Assembly (NCBI GenBank): GCA_030062745.1
Contig: CP099851.1
Location: 10,852,393 to 10,916,392 of the forward strand
Origin: Capitulum mitella
Taxonomy: Eukaryota > Arthropoda > Thecostraca > Pollicipedomorpha > Pollicipedidae
Length of the DNA stretch: 64,000 nucleotides
Direction of reading: 5' to 3'
The notes under the pieces were generated by a model. It saw only the letters and a list, made by a program, of their open reading frames with translations. It was not told the DNA's origin and ran no database searches. The translations under genes and the position numbers were made by a program. Shown here piece after piece: positions 44,760-55,720 of the stretch (the stretch's first letter is position 1; each line of letters starts with the position of its first letter).

Positions 44760-45600
44760 TTTAAATGGCCCCCCGAATATACTAAAGCCCCGGCCAAGTC
44801 CAGAAATTTTAGACATATGCAGAATGTTCTGAAGGCGGTCTTCGGAAGCAAGGGCTCCTGACCTCAGTCCGTCCCTAAATGCACCAAAGGCCCCTGGCTC
44901 TTTCTCCAGAGGCCCATGTATATATGTGGATGGTTTCTGGACTTAAACAGGGGCTCAGTGGCGTGCCCGAAGGCAGAGGAGGGGGGGGGGGCTTTTGGGT
45001 GCATGCTTCCCTCCCTGGATGTATTGGGCGCTGGTACACTGGCCCTGGCCCCCTCCACAACACTTTCTACAGATCTGGAGGTGTTCAGACTTGACTTGGG
45101 ACTCTGTGCATTTGGGGGCCACTGGAAGTCAGGCGCTCCTGTGGCTGTTAGGGACCCATTGGAGCCCCTGGATTTCAAAGGGCCTCCAGACCGTCCTGAC
45201 AGCAGCGCCCCTGACCCTCTTTGGAATGCCGTTTACATATCTGGAGGGTTTTTGGCCCTGACCAGGGCCCCTCGTTGTGTTTGGAGCCCTATGAACGTCA
45301 GGGCTAAAGCCAGGCCCAGAGGTCTAATGTATTTGGGGCCACTGGGAGTCAGGAGGCTCTGTAACTGCTATAAAATCGCGTTGGGGCCGTGACTTTCAAA
45401 GGACCCCAAATGAATGAAGGGCCCCTGGTCAGTGGTGAGGTCCAGAGATCCTCCAGGTATGTGACGCTTATATTTCTATCCCATTTTTGGAGCGCCCCTC
45501 CGCATACTTCAGGGTCCCCTCAGGACTGGGATAATCATACGTTGGCTTCCCCAGTTTTTTGAATGGGGCAGCTGCCCCCCCCCTTCCCCTTACCCGCCCC
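44760..45600. repeat. Second GGCCCCTG-rich degenerate region
   Basis: Recurrent AGGGGCCC/GGCCCCTGG cores with drifted spacers in the same style as 34020-35420. It ends in a GGGGCAGCTGCCCCCCCC hairpin near 45567, reminiscent of the right-end hairpins of the piggyBac-like MITEs. Confidence 0.5.
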
Positions 45601-46599
45601 TTTAATCCAGGACGTTTCTCGGGATCATGTAGTCAGCCGTGACAAAACAGGTATAGGGCGTAAATGGCGTAAATGTTTCCCGAAAGTAAAAAATGTTTTG
45701 TAAGTGCCGTTACAGTTAAAATAACATTAAAGTGTAAGCAAACTGTAAGTGCAGTTTTAAAAAAAGAGTTTTAAGTTCTACTTGTCACGAGGTTTCCAAC
45801 AATACGCTCATTTTTGTTGAGCGACCAACCGTTCGCGAGCTCCAGGGGGAGGTTGTCATGCCCGCAATGGAACGTGCTTTGCGCGACTGCCAATCGGGCA
45901 TAAATCACGGCAGCGCGGTTTACATAAATCATGTCTCTCTGTTTACTAGCACTTTATGGTGAACTGATACTTATATTAATTATCGAAAAATACGCGTCAT
46001 TTGCTTGCGTGTAAGACAGTGGTAGATGACTTTTACGAAGAATGCTGATCTTTATGGAGCTATGGAATTAAGGACAAAGGGTAAAACGGTACTTTAACTG
46101 TGGACGATAGAACAAGCTTTGAGGATGGGGAATCGTGGTTAACGAGATTGAAACGGCGAATCATCAGCATATATATGGAGACGCGTCTCGGCGCCTCGAT
46201 GCAGGAATAAGAGCGACGTGTGTCTCGCACGTTACTTGGAGTCCATGTCCCAGACTATTATGGTCGTTTTTCCGCCATTTCATTTTGTTGTACGGACCAA
46301 GGCAGACTTAATGTTTTCACCACTGGGGTATTTAATCAAATTATTTAGCATCCCTGGGAAATTTCTGGAATCCATCATTAGCACAACAGATCCACACCCT
46401 GGGTGTCATTAATTTTGTTCCCCGTAAATATCATCCGAATGTTTTATTGGGGTGATATTTGAACACTGTATACATCCAATTGATAAACGACGTTCAGTAC
46501 GCCAGGCGACACTATATTGTTGTATAAATCAGTTGCAGATCAGAAACACATTGAACTCAACAAAACGTTTAAGCCAGGGGTCATCTTCAGGAGTCTACT
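45601..46599. other. Intergenic DNA, nothing recognised
   Basis: AT-leaning sequence without recognisable exons, RNA genes or element ends. Confidence 0.5.
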
Positions 46600-48000
46600 G
46601 AAGAAGAATCAGTCTGTCGGGTGTTCTTCGGCCCTAAAGCCACGTGAGATGATTCTAGGACGTGCCACGGGCCTTTGGAAGGTACAAACCGAGGTCACTG
46701 ACATCGGTTGTCCTTGGGTGGCCTATTTTGACATCTGATCATTTACACATTTTTTTTGTCGTTGATTTCGAATTTCAAATCCATTTTGTACGCATTGAGT
46801 CATTTATGCTCACTCCATGTCCTGGATAAAAGTCAATTTTCCGATTTTTTTCGGCGCGTATCTCAATTATCACTTCTGTCTACTTCTGTACCACGTTGTG
46901 CTTTCATTTGTAACTATTCCAGCATTCAGGGGACGTCGTATTGGCAAAAAAGTCGTCGCCCGTGAAATCCTCGATACGTACAAACTCCGATACGTGAAGA
47001 ATTCATTTGGAATTCGTCAAAAAGCAATGATTGGTCCGTTGCCAAAAGGAAATCAAAGGCCAGCCGATGACACACAGCAGACGCCAGTGATCTCGGTCGA
47101 CCTTCAAAAGACCCAGATTCTCGGCTAAGATTGCCTCAGTTGGCTTGAAGGTTCAAGAACACTCGATAGACTCACTTCGTGGAAATGTAAAGAACGGGTG
47201 TGTGAGATCTGGATGGCAGGGGTTCATAAGTGGTGGCGTGTCATGACCTGTGGCCTTTTGTGTTAAGCAACTTATTAAAACTTAGATGAGTGTAGCAGGC
47301 ACGCAGAACATGGTGCACACCAAATTGTAGAACAACCCGACAAATGGAAGGCACGAAATCGATCAATGTGCGTCAAATAGCCTCAATGCATATTTCTCAA
47401 GTGCTGCTTGAAGTTGAGGTGGCACAGTCCACCCGTCGACCGGTGAACCAGCTGCCGCGCCGCCCGCCGCCGCAGGCACTAACCACCGCCCGGTGACCAG
47501 CCCGACCCTGCCACGTGATTGGTTGTCACCGGGCGGGTACCAGGGCCGCAGCGAATTCCCAGTTGGCCGCCACTGTTCCGTATGACGCGACCTTGCATGT
47601 TCGACCCAGAGAGGGGCATCAGTGTGCCTGGAGTCCCCTGGCAACTGTTGCACGAGACGTCTGCCTCTGGTGACTAGGTAGACGAGGACACAATGCTTTG
47701 AACACGAAATTCACGAAAACTTAAAAAATCGATTTCTCCAGAAATGCTTTTTTACCACATATAGTGCAATCTACGTAGCACAACACTGTGGACATGTTAT
47801 GCTGCATTTTCGCAAAGATCACGGTGGACAAACATGGTTAAAAAAATATTCCATGTGACCTAGTCAGGTTAAGGGTTATCCCGAGGGCACCGAGAAAACA
47901 TAAACCCATGAGAGCTAGAACATTTATTTTTTGAATAGCCCTAATCGCGCCTTTCTGTGACAGTCTGTCACTAAGCTATGGGCATCTCAAGCTTCAGGCC
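46600..48000 (+). mobile_element. Relative of the long inverted-repeat element, left tail missing
   Basis: It reads left arm (46610-46740), core (matching the reverse complement of 43130-43480, e.g. TTGATTTCGAATTTC, GGATAAAAGT, GTATCTCAAT), right arm (47040-47180) and right tail (47180-48000). The tail contains GTAAAGAACGGGTG, CACACCAAATTGTAGAACAA, AAACATGGTTAAAA and CTATGGGCAT. A GC-rich segment (about 47416-47700) absent from the other copy interrupts the tail. Confidence 0.65.
47416..47700. other. GC-rich insert inside the foldback-type element
   Basis: This ~280-bp CpG-rich block has no counterpart in the element at 42420-44180. It contains a 12-bp inverted repeat (CCGCCCGGTGAC at 47486-47497 and its reverse complement at 47525-47536). 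A 96-codon minus-strand frame covers it, with no recognised homology. It may be captured host DNA or a nested insertion. Confidence 0.4.
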
Positions 48001-48174
48001 TTTGGATTATGTACGAAATTTAGTGCCCCAGTAATAGACACAAACAGATCCAAACATTACAATAAATGCTACATTTTAAAGCACATTGCTGAACGCCTGA
48101 TGGAAAGACCTAAACCGGACCGAGGACACCACGATTTCTGACCTGCGGACTATGAACCCACGCTGGATCACTCA

Positions 48175-48390
48175 GGCGTCACGTAAAGCGGCGTCACACG
48201 GGCGGGACGTTACGTGCCGCAGTGCCGGTGACGGCCCGGAGCATCACGGGAGCAGCGGCGCTCATTCTTCCGCCACGTCAGCTGTCCGGCGAATGAGCTT
48301 CTCTGGTCGCTCGCTCGTTCGTCGTTCGCTGCCTCGGTACGGCTGCGCGATCCCCTCACAACCTCAGTGAGTCCGGCCTTGGTCACGCGT
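48175..48390 (+). promoter_or_regulatory. CpG-rich patch with a good donor site; candidate promoter/first exon
   Basis: Dense CpG DNA (GTCGCTCGCTCGTTCGTCG and similar) ends in CCTCA|GTGAGTCC at about 48368, a near-consensus 5' splice site. It could be an untranslated first exon on +, perhaps of the PKC gene 6.6 kb downstream, but there is no transcript evidence and the link is inference. Confidence 0.3.
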
Positions 48391-49688
48391 ACTGTCGGCA
48401 ACCTGGCTTACCTGCGCACTGTTTACTGGAACTATCTACATACACTCAGAGCAAACTTCATTTTCGAACAGTGCGTCTAACGCCCTATCCTGGACGCTGA
48501 ATTTGCAGTGCGACCACGGGCGTCACGGATACAAATACGCACCGGCAATGTCGCACTCCACCGGATGGATTTTCCCGTTTTTTCCCCGCATAGATGATTC
48601 CAACATACGATTGTAATATAGCCATACACATCTGCCTATTCCAAGGATTATTTGGGGGAATCATCACCTAATACATGTAATACATCTTTTGATAAGTCTT
48701 AGGTATTCTCATAATACGTAGTTTCATGTCCCATTTTTTCAGTTGGAAGAGAATTGTGGAAAAGCATCAGTATTGATGGTTGATAACAGTTGCAATGATA
48801 ACAGTTGATAACAGTTGATAACGTCCCTTGGCCACCGGTAGCGAACACGTTTACTCATATCCACTTGAGTCTGAAGCAAGTAACTTCCAGTGACTGTGCC
48901 TCTATGAAGCCTTTTTTTTACAAAAGAAGACCAACGTTAAAAAAAAACAAGTCAACAGAGTCGTTTAATCCTTGTTTGTCGTTCACCATGGTTTTATCGT
49001 TCATTAAATCGTGGCTGCGGGAGGGTAGTCAGACGCTCAGTTCTCTATCTGCCTCATAACTCCGTAAACACGCGACGTAGCCCCGCCACATTTGCCATAC
49101 CTCTTCGTACATACATTGCGCTAATGGGAAAACACAGTTTTGATAGGATCATCCAAGATCATGTTAGCCTGGAGCCATAGAGCCGATGATGTTTTACCAT
49201 GTTTAAGTTTTTCGAGTTTGCTCTATCTCTGTCGTTTTATTGGTGAAGTGTAAGATGGCTGATTGTGCGCAGCACGCATCATAATGCCATGGGAGGTAAA
49301 TGCAGATCACCCATGGTCTCGCACAAGACCATAATAGGCAGTGGCGTAGGAGCGTCCAAAAAGTGGTGGTGGGGGGGGGGGTAGAACTGTTTTTCCCCGT
49401 AGGGCTAAAGCTAAATTTTCCAAAAAGTGGGGGCCATGCCCTCCCGTTCCCGCGTCCATAATCATGGCCATAATCCAGGGGTGTCGATTCGTATTCTGTT
49501 GAGAGGACCCTGGTCCACCTAATATTGATTTGGGCCCGCCATTGTTGGTTTGAGCGCCCCATATTCCCCGCCAATTGTAAAGGGAAATAAGTAATACCAA
49601 CGAAAGGAACGGCCGCAGTAGATAAGAGATGGGCAGAAAATAAAGAGTTATGTCTAAAGCAACGTATCTAACTATCTTCCTGCGTTCC

Positions 49689-49764
49689 ATATATATATAT
49701 ATATATATATATATGTATCCATATCCATATCCATATATATGTATATATATATATATATATATAT
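49689..49764. repeat. (TA)n microsatellite with interrupted centre
   Basis: Two long TA runs flank TCCATATCCATATCC. It is self-complementary and likely to form cruciforms or to be unstable in length. Confidence 0.95.
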
Positions 49765-50344
49765 GGAAATAAATGCAGCATTTTTTATTTGATAAATGGT
49801 AACAAAAGAACTTATAAATTTCAGTTGGTCAAAATAAAGCGGGCTAAATCCTTCGAGAAATCCATATTTGGGAGGAGATTAGGTTGTTAGGACGTCTTTC
49901 GATTCGGCCCCCGAGTCATTTACAGAAAACGACAGCCCTACCATAATCAGTGGTGAATTTAGCATCATTGGGGCTTGTAAAACGTAGTGTCACTATGGCT
50001 TACGAAACCAGCTTTGACAGTTACTTTAGGATTTTCAAGAAACCACAGCATTTCAGCCTCCATAGTACATGACTGTTTTATTAGTGACTAAATCTTCCAG
50101 TTGTCACAATTCTGGTGCATCGGGGACACGCACCTCTTGCCGTATTTTCAGTGAAGATAGCCAACATCGGTACATTCGATCACTTCTAGCGTTTACTAAT
50201 CTCCGCAAGATCAAAAGAAGTGACGCGAGGTCATTGGCCCTGGATGAAGTTTTTGACCCAAAATAAGTTTTGTGCCACCTGTGTGCGTTAAAGTTATTTC
50301 GTTATGATGGAACCAGTTTCACAATTTGATTGTTATAAAACGCA

Positions 50345-50349
<5 letters not shown>

Positions 50350-50414
<65 letters not shown>
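50350..50414. repeat. (TA)n microsatellite
   Basis: About 64 bp of TA dinucleotides broken once by AC. Confidence 0.95.
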
Positions 50415-50418
<4 letters not shown>

Positions 50419-50899
50419 ATCAGTGTGCTAAACGTATTTTTATGAGTGTTATTGAATGCATATTTCATACAAATCGACATGTTGCAAAACAAATCAGGAC
50501 CAGGTCACAAGATATTTAACCTTGACTTTTGATGACCCTGGCCCTTACTGACCCTGGCTTTGGTCTTGATACATCCATCACTTATGTCCAGATGATGCTG
50601 GCTGATTATGTTCAAACGGTAATCTGACGTGGAACGCCATTCCTTTCGCAAAGCTGCCATCTGTCAGCGACAGCCGTTATTTTCGTGGTGTTTGCCTTCA
50701 AACGTATCAAACTTCAAAAATGTTCGGACGATTTTCGATTTTTCTTGCGTCAGTAGACGCTTTATTTAATTGCCATAAACGTCACAAAGTAGCAGCGACC
50801 AGCTCCGATCCGTTGTCGAGATTTTCAAGAAAAACAGGTGAGGGACACAAAAGTGCCCCCCTTCCAGTGCGCGTAATAATGTTTGCTTTTCAACACATA

Positions 50900-50998
50900 T
50901 ATGACCACTATCCCGCATTCGTGCGAAATCACCATATATCTAGTGAGGACTGCTTGGCTCAAGGGGGTCATGGCTCCCATGCCCCATGGCTACGTCCC
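50900..50998. mobile_element. hAT-like right-end fragment
   Basis: The stretch GACTGCTTGGCTCAAGGGGG ... CCCATGGCTACGTCCCTGG matches, at roughly 70% by eye, the right end of the element at 52774-53701. Its left terminus was not found. It lies 14 bp from the piggyBac-like MITE that starts at 51013. Confidence 0.5.
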
Positions 50999-51012
50999 TG
51001 GTTTACGGTATC

Positions 51013-52229
51013 TTAACCCTATTCCCGGAGGGCTAGACGGTATGGTCGATGCCAGTCGTGGGGGGGGGGGCGGATTCGGCCCCCCTGAGATCTCGAGAAT
51101 TACATATCCGACTTGATCGCAACAAACGGCAATCGATTCGCCACGACGTGAACTACATTTTTATAAAAAGAAATTTTCAAAATTTTGAAAGGTGTGGATA
51201 CAGAGCGGCAAAAATGTCAAAATCAGGGGTATTTTTGGACTTCTTATAACTCCGTTGTTTATGGGCCGATTTCGATGAAACTGGCGTGAATCGAGAGATT
51301 ATGGATAGCACTTTTACCATTGGTACACACATCTGTAATTTTGAGAAAATTCATGGGCGTTCACAGGGTTTCAAAAATAGGAGGATTAGTTGTTCAACAA
51401 CTGAATGAAGAAAAAAGGCAAAACACTTTTTTGGCTTCTGCTAATCATGTTATGCTAAAGAAATACAAATCGCATTACAATATTTGTATAATGTTGGCAT
51501 GGACGGTGCCAAGGACATGAAAAAGGGAACTGTCTAGGTCACACGTTCTTCAGATCAGCTTGTGACCTTTGACTTTAAATGACCTCCAGTGACCTTGCAG
51601 TCACTTGGAATGATCTCGTGTGCATTTCATATTGTCTGTAAACGTTTTCAATCATTTGAATTGACTCTATTTCAAAAACTCCATTTCATGGCCATCGCGA
51701 TACAGGGTACGCGCACTGACATTTTAGGTCATAGCTCCATGAACCGACTTGGTATCAAGTTGAAAACTTGATACACAATAGAGGGCATCTTTCTACGCCA
51801 CATGTATTCCGGGTTTGGCATTTGAAAAAAAAACAGCGCCGAAATTATTCCAGTAAAACCAAATTTTGATCTTTCACCTTGACCTGCCCTTGTAAAGTGG
51901 CCTCAGATGAACAAAATTATATCTGCACCTTTCCCAACTATTTAGCTATACATCCATATAAAGTTTTAAGTTCTATCTTAAAAACGCTGTTTTTGGCAGA
52001 CATTTTTCTTTTACCCTCAACATGGCCAAAAATGGCCTGAGGTGCCTCCCAAAAACGTTGCCTGGCTCCCCCCTGAATAAAATAAAATATTGAAATTTTG
52101 TCACGGCACGTAGAAAGATTATCCAGGAAAAGTGACCAAGTTTCGTGAAGCTGCGTTAAAAAGCCTGGAATTGGCAAGCAAAAAACCCGAGGGGGGCGAT
52201 TCAGCCCCCCCTGCCGGGAATAGGGTTAA
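51013..52229. mobile_element. piggyBac-like MITE, copy 2
   Basis: TTAA target duplication at 51013-51016 and 52226-52229. The TIRs are perfect: CCCTATTCCCGG at the left and CCGGGAATAGGG at the right; the identity extends one further base on each side of the TTAA. The interior is 1209 bp without transposase. Subterminal G-run/C-run hairpins lie at ~51060-51088 and ~52190-52211. Many TGACCT/AGGTCA-like words occur inside. The termini and TTAA are the classic piggyBac signature, so it was probably mobilised in trans. Confidence 0.85.
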
Positions 52230-53169
52230 GCGTACCTTTGCACGTATGGTGGTTGTATGATGTCAGAAGCCTCTGGTTTGTTTGCATAAGAACGGCACGA
52301 CCCAAATTGGTCAAATACCGGCCTCTGACGTGGCTTGTGATCTGAGATACAATCTCAGGGCCCTCAAATGTGGCAAATCCGGGGTCTCACAATCGAGGGC
52401 AGCCTATTACGGCTGGAACCAAGTCTAAACGGTGCCCAAATGCCGTGTGTCCGAACCAGGGATTCCCAAACTTTACCCAATCCGATATACCATTCCGATC
52501 GTGACCAGAGAGACGATCGGAAAAATCGCTCCCATTCGGAGAGAAACTTGATACCTTGCTTGGAAGGAATCCAACTCCCTATCTAGTTGTGGGTGCTTGA
52601 GCACCCAGAACTTTTTTGGAGTCTAATCATTAGCCCTATGGCCGTAGACTATATCAGATGAGTTTTGGAAATTGAAAAGCATTAGCACTTATCGCTTTTT
52701 TGAAAGTGTCCTCATCAGTTTTTTACTCAGCACCAGACACCCAAATTTCTCAAGTAGACTGGTTTACCCTAAGCAGGCACGTAGCCAGGATTTTGCCCGG
52801 GGGGGAGGGGCAGGTGTCAAATTTCGTTGTATGCCACTGGCTTATGACAAGAGTAGGGAAAGGCGATTTTATGTAACAGACCTCTTATCTAGCAAACAGG
52901 TCAAACATATCATGCTTGCTTTTGTAGCATATATATTGCTACACTCCACCGTCGCCGTCCACCTCAGAACCTCATCAAAAAGCCAACTGAAAACACCTTC
53001 TGGATCTCAGAAACGAGCCTTCTATTAGTTGTCCTCAATCGACCAGACCAACAGAAATACAGTTAACGACGGAGCATCCCAGCTTGCCACAAACAAATCT
53101 GTGGCTACATGTCTCCACCAGCAAAGAGACAAAATGAGAAAGGAATGCGAAAGGAGTGTGCGAGGAGAT

Positions 53170-53345
53170 GCCAGGAAAGGACAAGGAGTGCGCATCAGGG
53201 AGTAGCCCTGAGCCATCGCGCACAGGAAGGATGGGGAGGACAAGGAGTGCGCCTAAGAGAGAAGCCCTGAGCCAGCGTGCACGGGAAGAATGGGGAAGAC
53301 AAGCAGTGCGCCTCAGAATGTAGCCCTGAGCCAGCGCGCACGGGA
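53170..53345. repeat. Imperfect tandem repeat, ~58-bp unit, three copies
   Basis: Units contain GACAAGGAGTGCGC, then GTAGCCCTGAGCCA and GCGCACGGGA, repeated three times with substitutions inside the hAT-like element. Minus-strand frames of 72 and 111 codons across it are compositional. Confidence 0.75.
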
Positions 53346-53490
53346 GCGAGTCGGGACGCCGACTGCTCATCGCTCGCCGACCCGCTACTGAGGTCAGATT
53401 AGGATCACGTGGTAAGGGGTCAACCAGTCAGTGAGGGAGAGGGACAAGCCCGGGAGCAAAAGCGCATGCCAGCAAAGAAAATACCACATC

Positions 53491-53552
53491 TGTAGCCAGG
53501 AATCGAACCCGTCTCATCTGCATGAGAAACAAGAAGCTTACCGGGCCGCTAA
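53491..53552 (-). repeat. tRNA-derived sequence inside the hAT-like element
   Basis: On minus it reads TTAGCGGCCCGGTAAGC, a middle segment, then GACGGGTTCGATTCCTGG, which contains a box B match (GGTTCGATTCC). The T stem has mismatches and no acceptor stem is evident, so it is a tRNA-like relic or SINE scrap, not a functional tRNA. Confidence 0.45.
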
Positions 53553-54241
53553 TATATTATACATGAGGAACGACTCTGCGATAGAACATAACAATATAGT
53601 CGCTTTTCCGTATTCTTACGAAATCGCCAAATTCCTCTTGTAGACCACTTGGCTCAGGAGGCTCCATTTGGCCCCCATGCTCTCCCCTGGCTACGTGCCT
53701 GGCCCTGAGTTGGAAGTCCCCAGGCCTGAACCTCTTCAATTTGGGTTGGCACCGCAAAAAGAAAGGGATGAATAGTATTGTTCCTCTACTTGGCTGAGCA
53801 AATCTAGGTGAGAGAGAGGGAGGGCATAATGCTCTGTTCTGGCAGGGCGAGGTGAAGAGGTTGTTCAAAAATCACTGCGGGTAGTAGATTAGCCAGGACC
53901 ATCGTGGGGGAAAGGGCGGGAGGTCAAGGCCAAAGTAAAAAGGCTTACAGCCCGTTTTATTACAAACACAGGGAAACTGACGCTGTGAAATAACACACCT
54001 GGAGATTCTGAAGGTAGACGTACATTACTTTTTCATTTTAAAATATTCGTTTTTTTCTTTTAAACGAATTGTTTATGATGGTAGCGATGTTTGAAACCCC
54101 TGGCCATCAGCAGTAGGGTCAAATGACCCCTCAGACCCCCTCCGGCTACTTTACTGACTGTGGGTGTCAACAGGACCGTACGAATCACTTATAAATTCAA
54201 TCCAAACGGCACAGTCAAAAGCCTCTGCAGAGCCTATGATG

Positions 54242-54397
54242 CAGGAGCGCAGCCAGACTTTTCTTAAGGGGGAGCCTAGTGTGAACTGAAATCATACGAA
54301 AACTGCCTGCTGGGAAGGCGATGTGCGCTGGCTTTCACAACAAAATTCCGGCCTAAGGGTCCGGACCCCCGGCCTCCCCCCTTTGGCTGCGCCTGTG
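54242..54397. mobile_element. hAT-like MITE, relative of 14568-14733
   Basis: Starts CAGGAGCGCAGCC and ends GGCTGCGCCTGTG. Flanks CTATGATG and CTATAACG agree at six of eight. The interior matches the 14.6-kb copy (GTGAACTGAAATC, ACGAAAAC, GGCCTGC/GCCTGC, ACGATGTGC/GCGATGTGC). Same orientation; about a quarter of positions differ. Confidence 0.75.
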
Positions 54398-54695
54398 CTA
54401 TAACGTTCCAATTTTGGAACGTCATATCGTTTGAGCATACCGGCACCAGGCGAAAAACAGTGCAGTTATGAACAATCGAGCATTATTTGCCGATGTGTAG
54501 TACAGCTTTGTGTGTCCTTGGGCACCCCCAAACTTGTAAAAGACTTCTATCATGCTGAAGTAATGTTTATGTGCGACCAACAATGTCCCAAACGCATCAA
54601 TGACACTTGCCAGGCACGGACACAAACGCGGCATAAGTACACAATGCGCGCCGTGTGATTCATAAACCGGCACTGCGCCATTACGAGCGGTAACA

Positions 54696-54785
54696 ATGGC
54701 GCTGTCGGCCTTGAACGTAGACAATCCCGCCTTCGGGTGGGCCCACCGATGGGCGTATGCCATCCCAGCAGCGTGGCCGTCCTGA
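54696..54785 (+). other. Possible uORF upstream of PKC
   Basis: A 29-codon frame starts at AACAATGG (a good Kozak context) and stops at 54783-54785, 152 nt before the PKC start codon. If the PKC transcript begins upstream of 54696 this would act as a translated leader. The leader itself is unproven. Confidence 0.25.
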
Positions 54786-55720
54786 CCAGACCAGGACTGC
54801 CCGGCGCGCACGCGCCATCGATCGCCCGGGGCGGCCGGGCCTCCGTCCCGGACGTGGCGGCACCCAGCGGCGGGAAGTTGGCAGCCCGGCGGCCAGCACA
54901 AGTCGGCCGCCGCCGAGCCGCCAGTCAGCTGGCAGCCATGGCCGAGGACGGTCCGGAGCCGAGCAACACGCCCGGCACGGGCGACACCAACACCCCGTTC
55001 GGACTGGGACAGCGAGGCCGCAAGGGCGCGCTCAAGAAAAAGAACGTCTTCGAGGTCAAGGACCACAAGTTCATCCCGCGCTTCTTCAAGCAGTTCACCT
55101 TCTGCAGCCACTGCAAGGACTTCATCTGGTGAGTGGCCGGCCGAGGAGCGCGGTCGATCGCAGGACAGGATCACTGACCGGTGACCGCTGAACGCCGCTG
55201 ATGCCCGGCGGCGGCGCCCTGACGTCGCGTCCTCGCCTGCGGCGGCGCCGCGGGGCGCACGGGACGTCTGGAGGCCGGACTCCTCGCCGGCCGCGGGGCG
55301 GAACTGCGCCGCTGACGACGGCAGTTCGGAGCCGCAGCGTCCGGTCGGAGGGCGGCCCGACGCCGGCGTATTGTATCGGACACCGCCGGCTGCCGGTGCA
55401 TCGCCAGCACTGCAGCCCGACCTGACGGCGCTCACGCGGTCCCGGCGCTGGCCGCCGGCCGGCCGAGGCGGGCTCGCCGTGACGCGGCCGCGCGTGCGGC
55501 GCCGCGAGCGTGCCGCCACCCCTCCCCTCCCCCTGCCCGCCACTGTCGGCCTGCAAGTCACGTGGTGGCCCGCGGCCGCGAGGCGGCGCGGCAGCGCCGT
55601 GTAAACAGTTGGCGGACGGCCCGTACCCGCGGAGGGACGCGATAACAGGCATCAGCTGGCCGACGTGACCGCCCGGCTCGGCCGGGGCCAGCGCCGCGGC
55701 TGTGCGGGTCGGTACACAGC
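54740..55720. other. CpG island around the PKC first coding exon
   Basis: About 1 kb of CpG-dense, GC-rich DNA covers the PKC start exon and the beginning of its intron. Long frames on the minus strand (379 and 204 codons) exist here only because of composition and antisense to the real exon. It is consistent with an active, unmethylated promoter region. Confidence 0.65.
54938..55128 (+). CDS. Conventional protein kinase C, first coding exon (partial)
   Basis: ATG at 54938 (GCAGCCATGG, good context) opens a 64-residue N-terminus cut by the donor ATCTG|GTGAGT at 55129. Residues 1-25 are a Pro/Thr/Gly-rich leader. [12 protein letters not shown] (26-37) is the cPKC pseudosubstrate with Ala31 in the phospho-acceptor position, and [20 protein letters not shown] (40-59) begins the C1A zinc finger with ligands His43, Cys56 and Cys59. 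The kinase is a diacylglycerol- and Ca2+-activated Ser/Thr kinase of the PKC alpha/beta/Pkc53E group that moves from cytosol to membrane. The split Trp codon (TG|G) is at the usual C1A intron position. Phe53 replaces the Pro normally found in KQPTFCSHC. No further exon was seen in the remaining 8.9 kb. Confidence 0.93.

Larger units (their letters stand above)
52774..53701. mobile_element. hAT-like non-autonomous element, 0.93 kb
   Basis: It begins CAGGCACGTAGCCAGG and ends with the exact reverse complement CCTGGCTACGTGCCTG. Flanks ACCCTAAG (52766-52773) and GCCCTGAG (53702-53709) agree at six of eight positions, a decayed 8-bp duplication as hAT makes. No transposase frame. It carries a tRNA-like piece at 53491-53552 and ~55-bp imperfect repeats (GACAAGGAGTGCGCATCAGG-like) at 53170-53345. 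Confidence 0.75.

Noticed and set aside
54422-55561. 379-codon open frame on the minus strand
   Set aside because: It is antisense to the PKC start exon in a CpG island. Its Ala/Arg/Gly/Pro-rich composition reflects GC content, and no family resemblance was seen.
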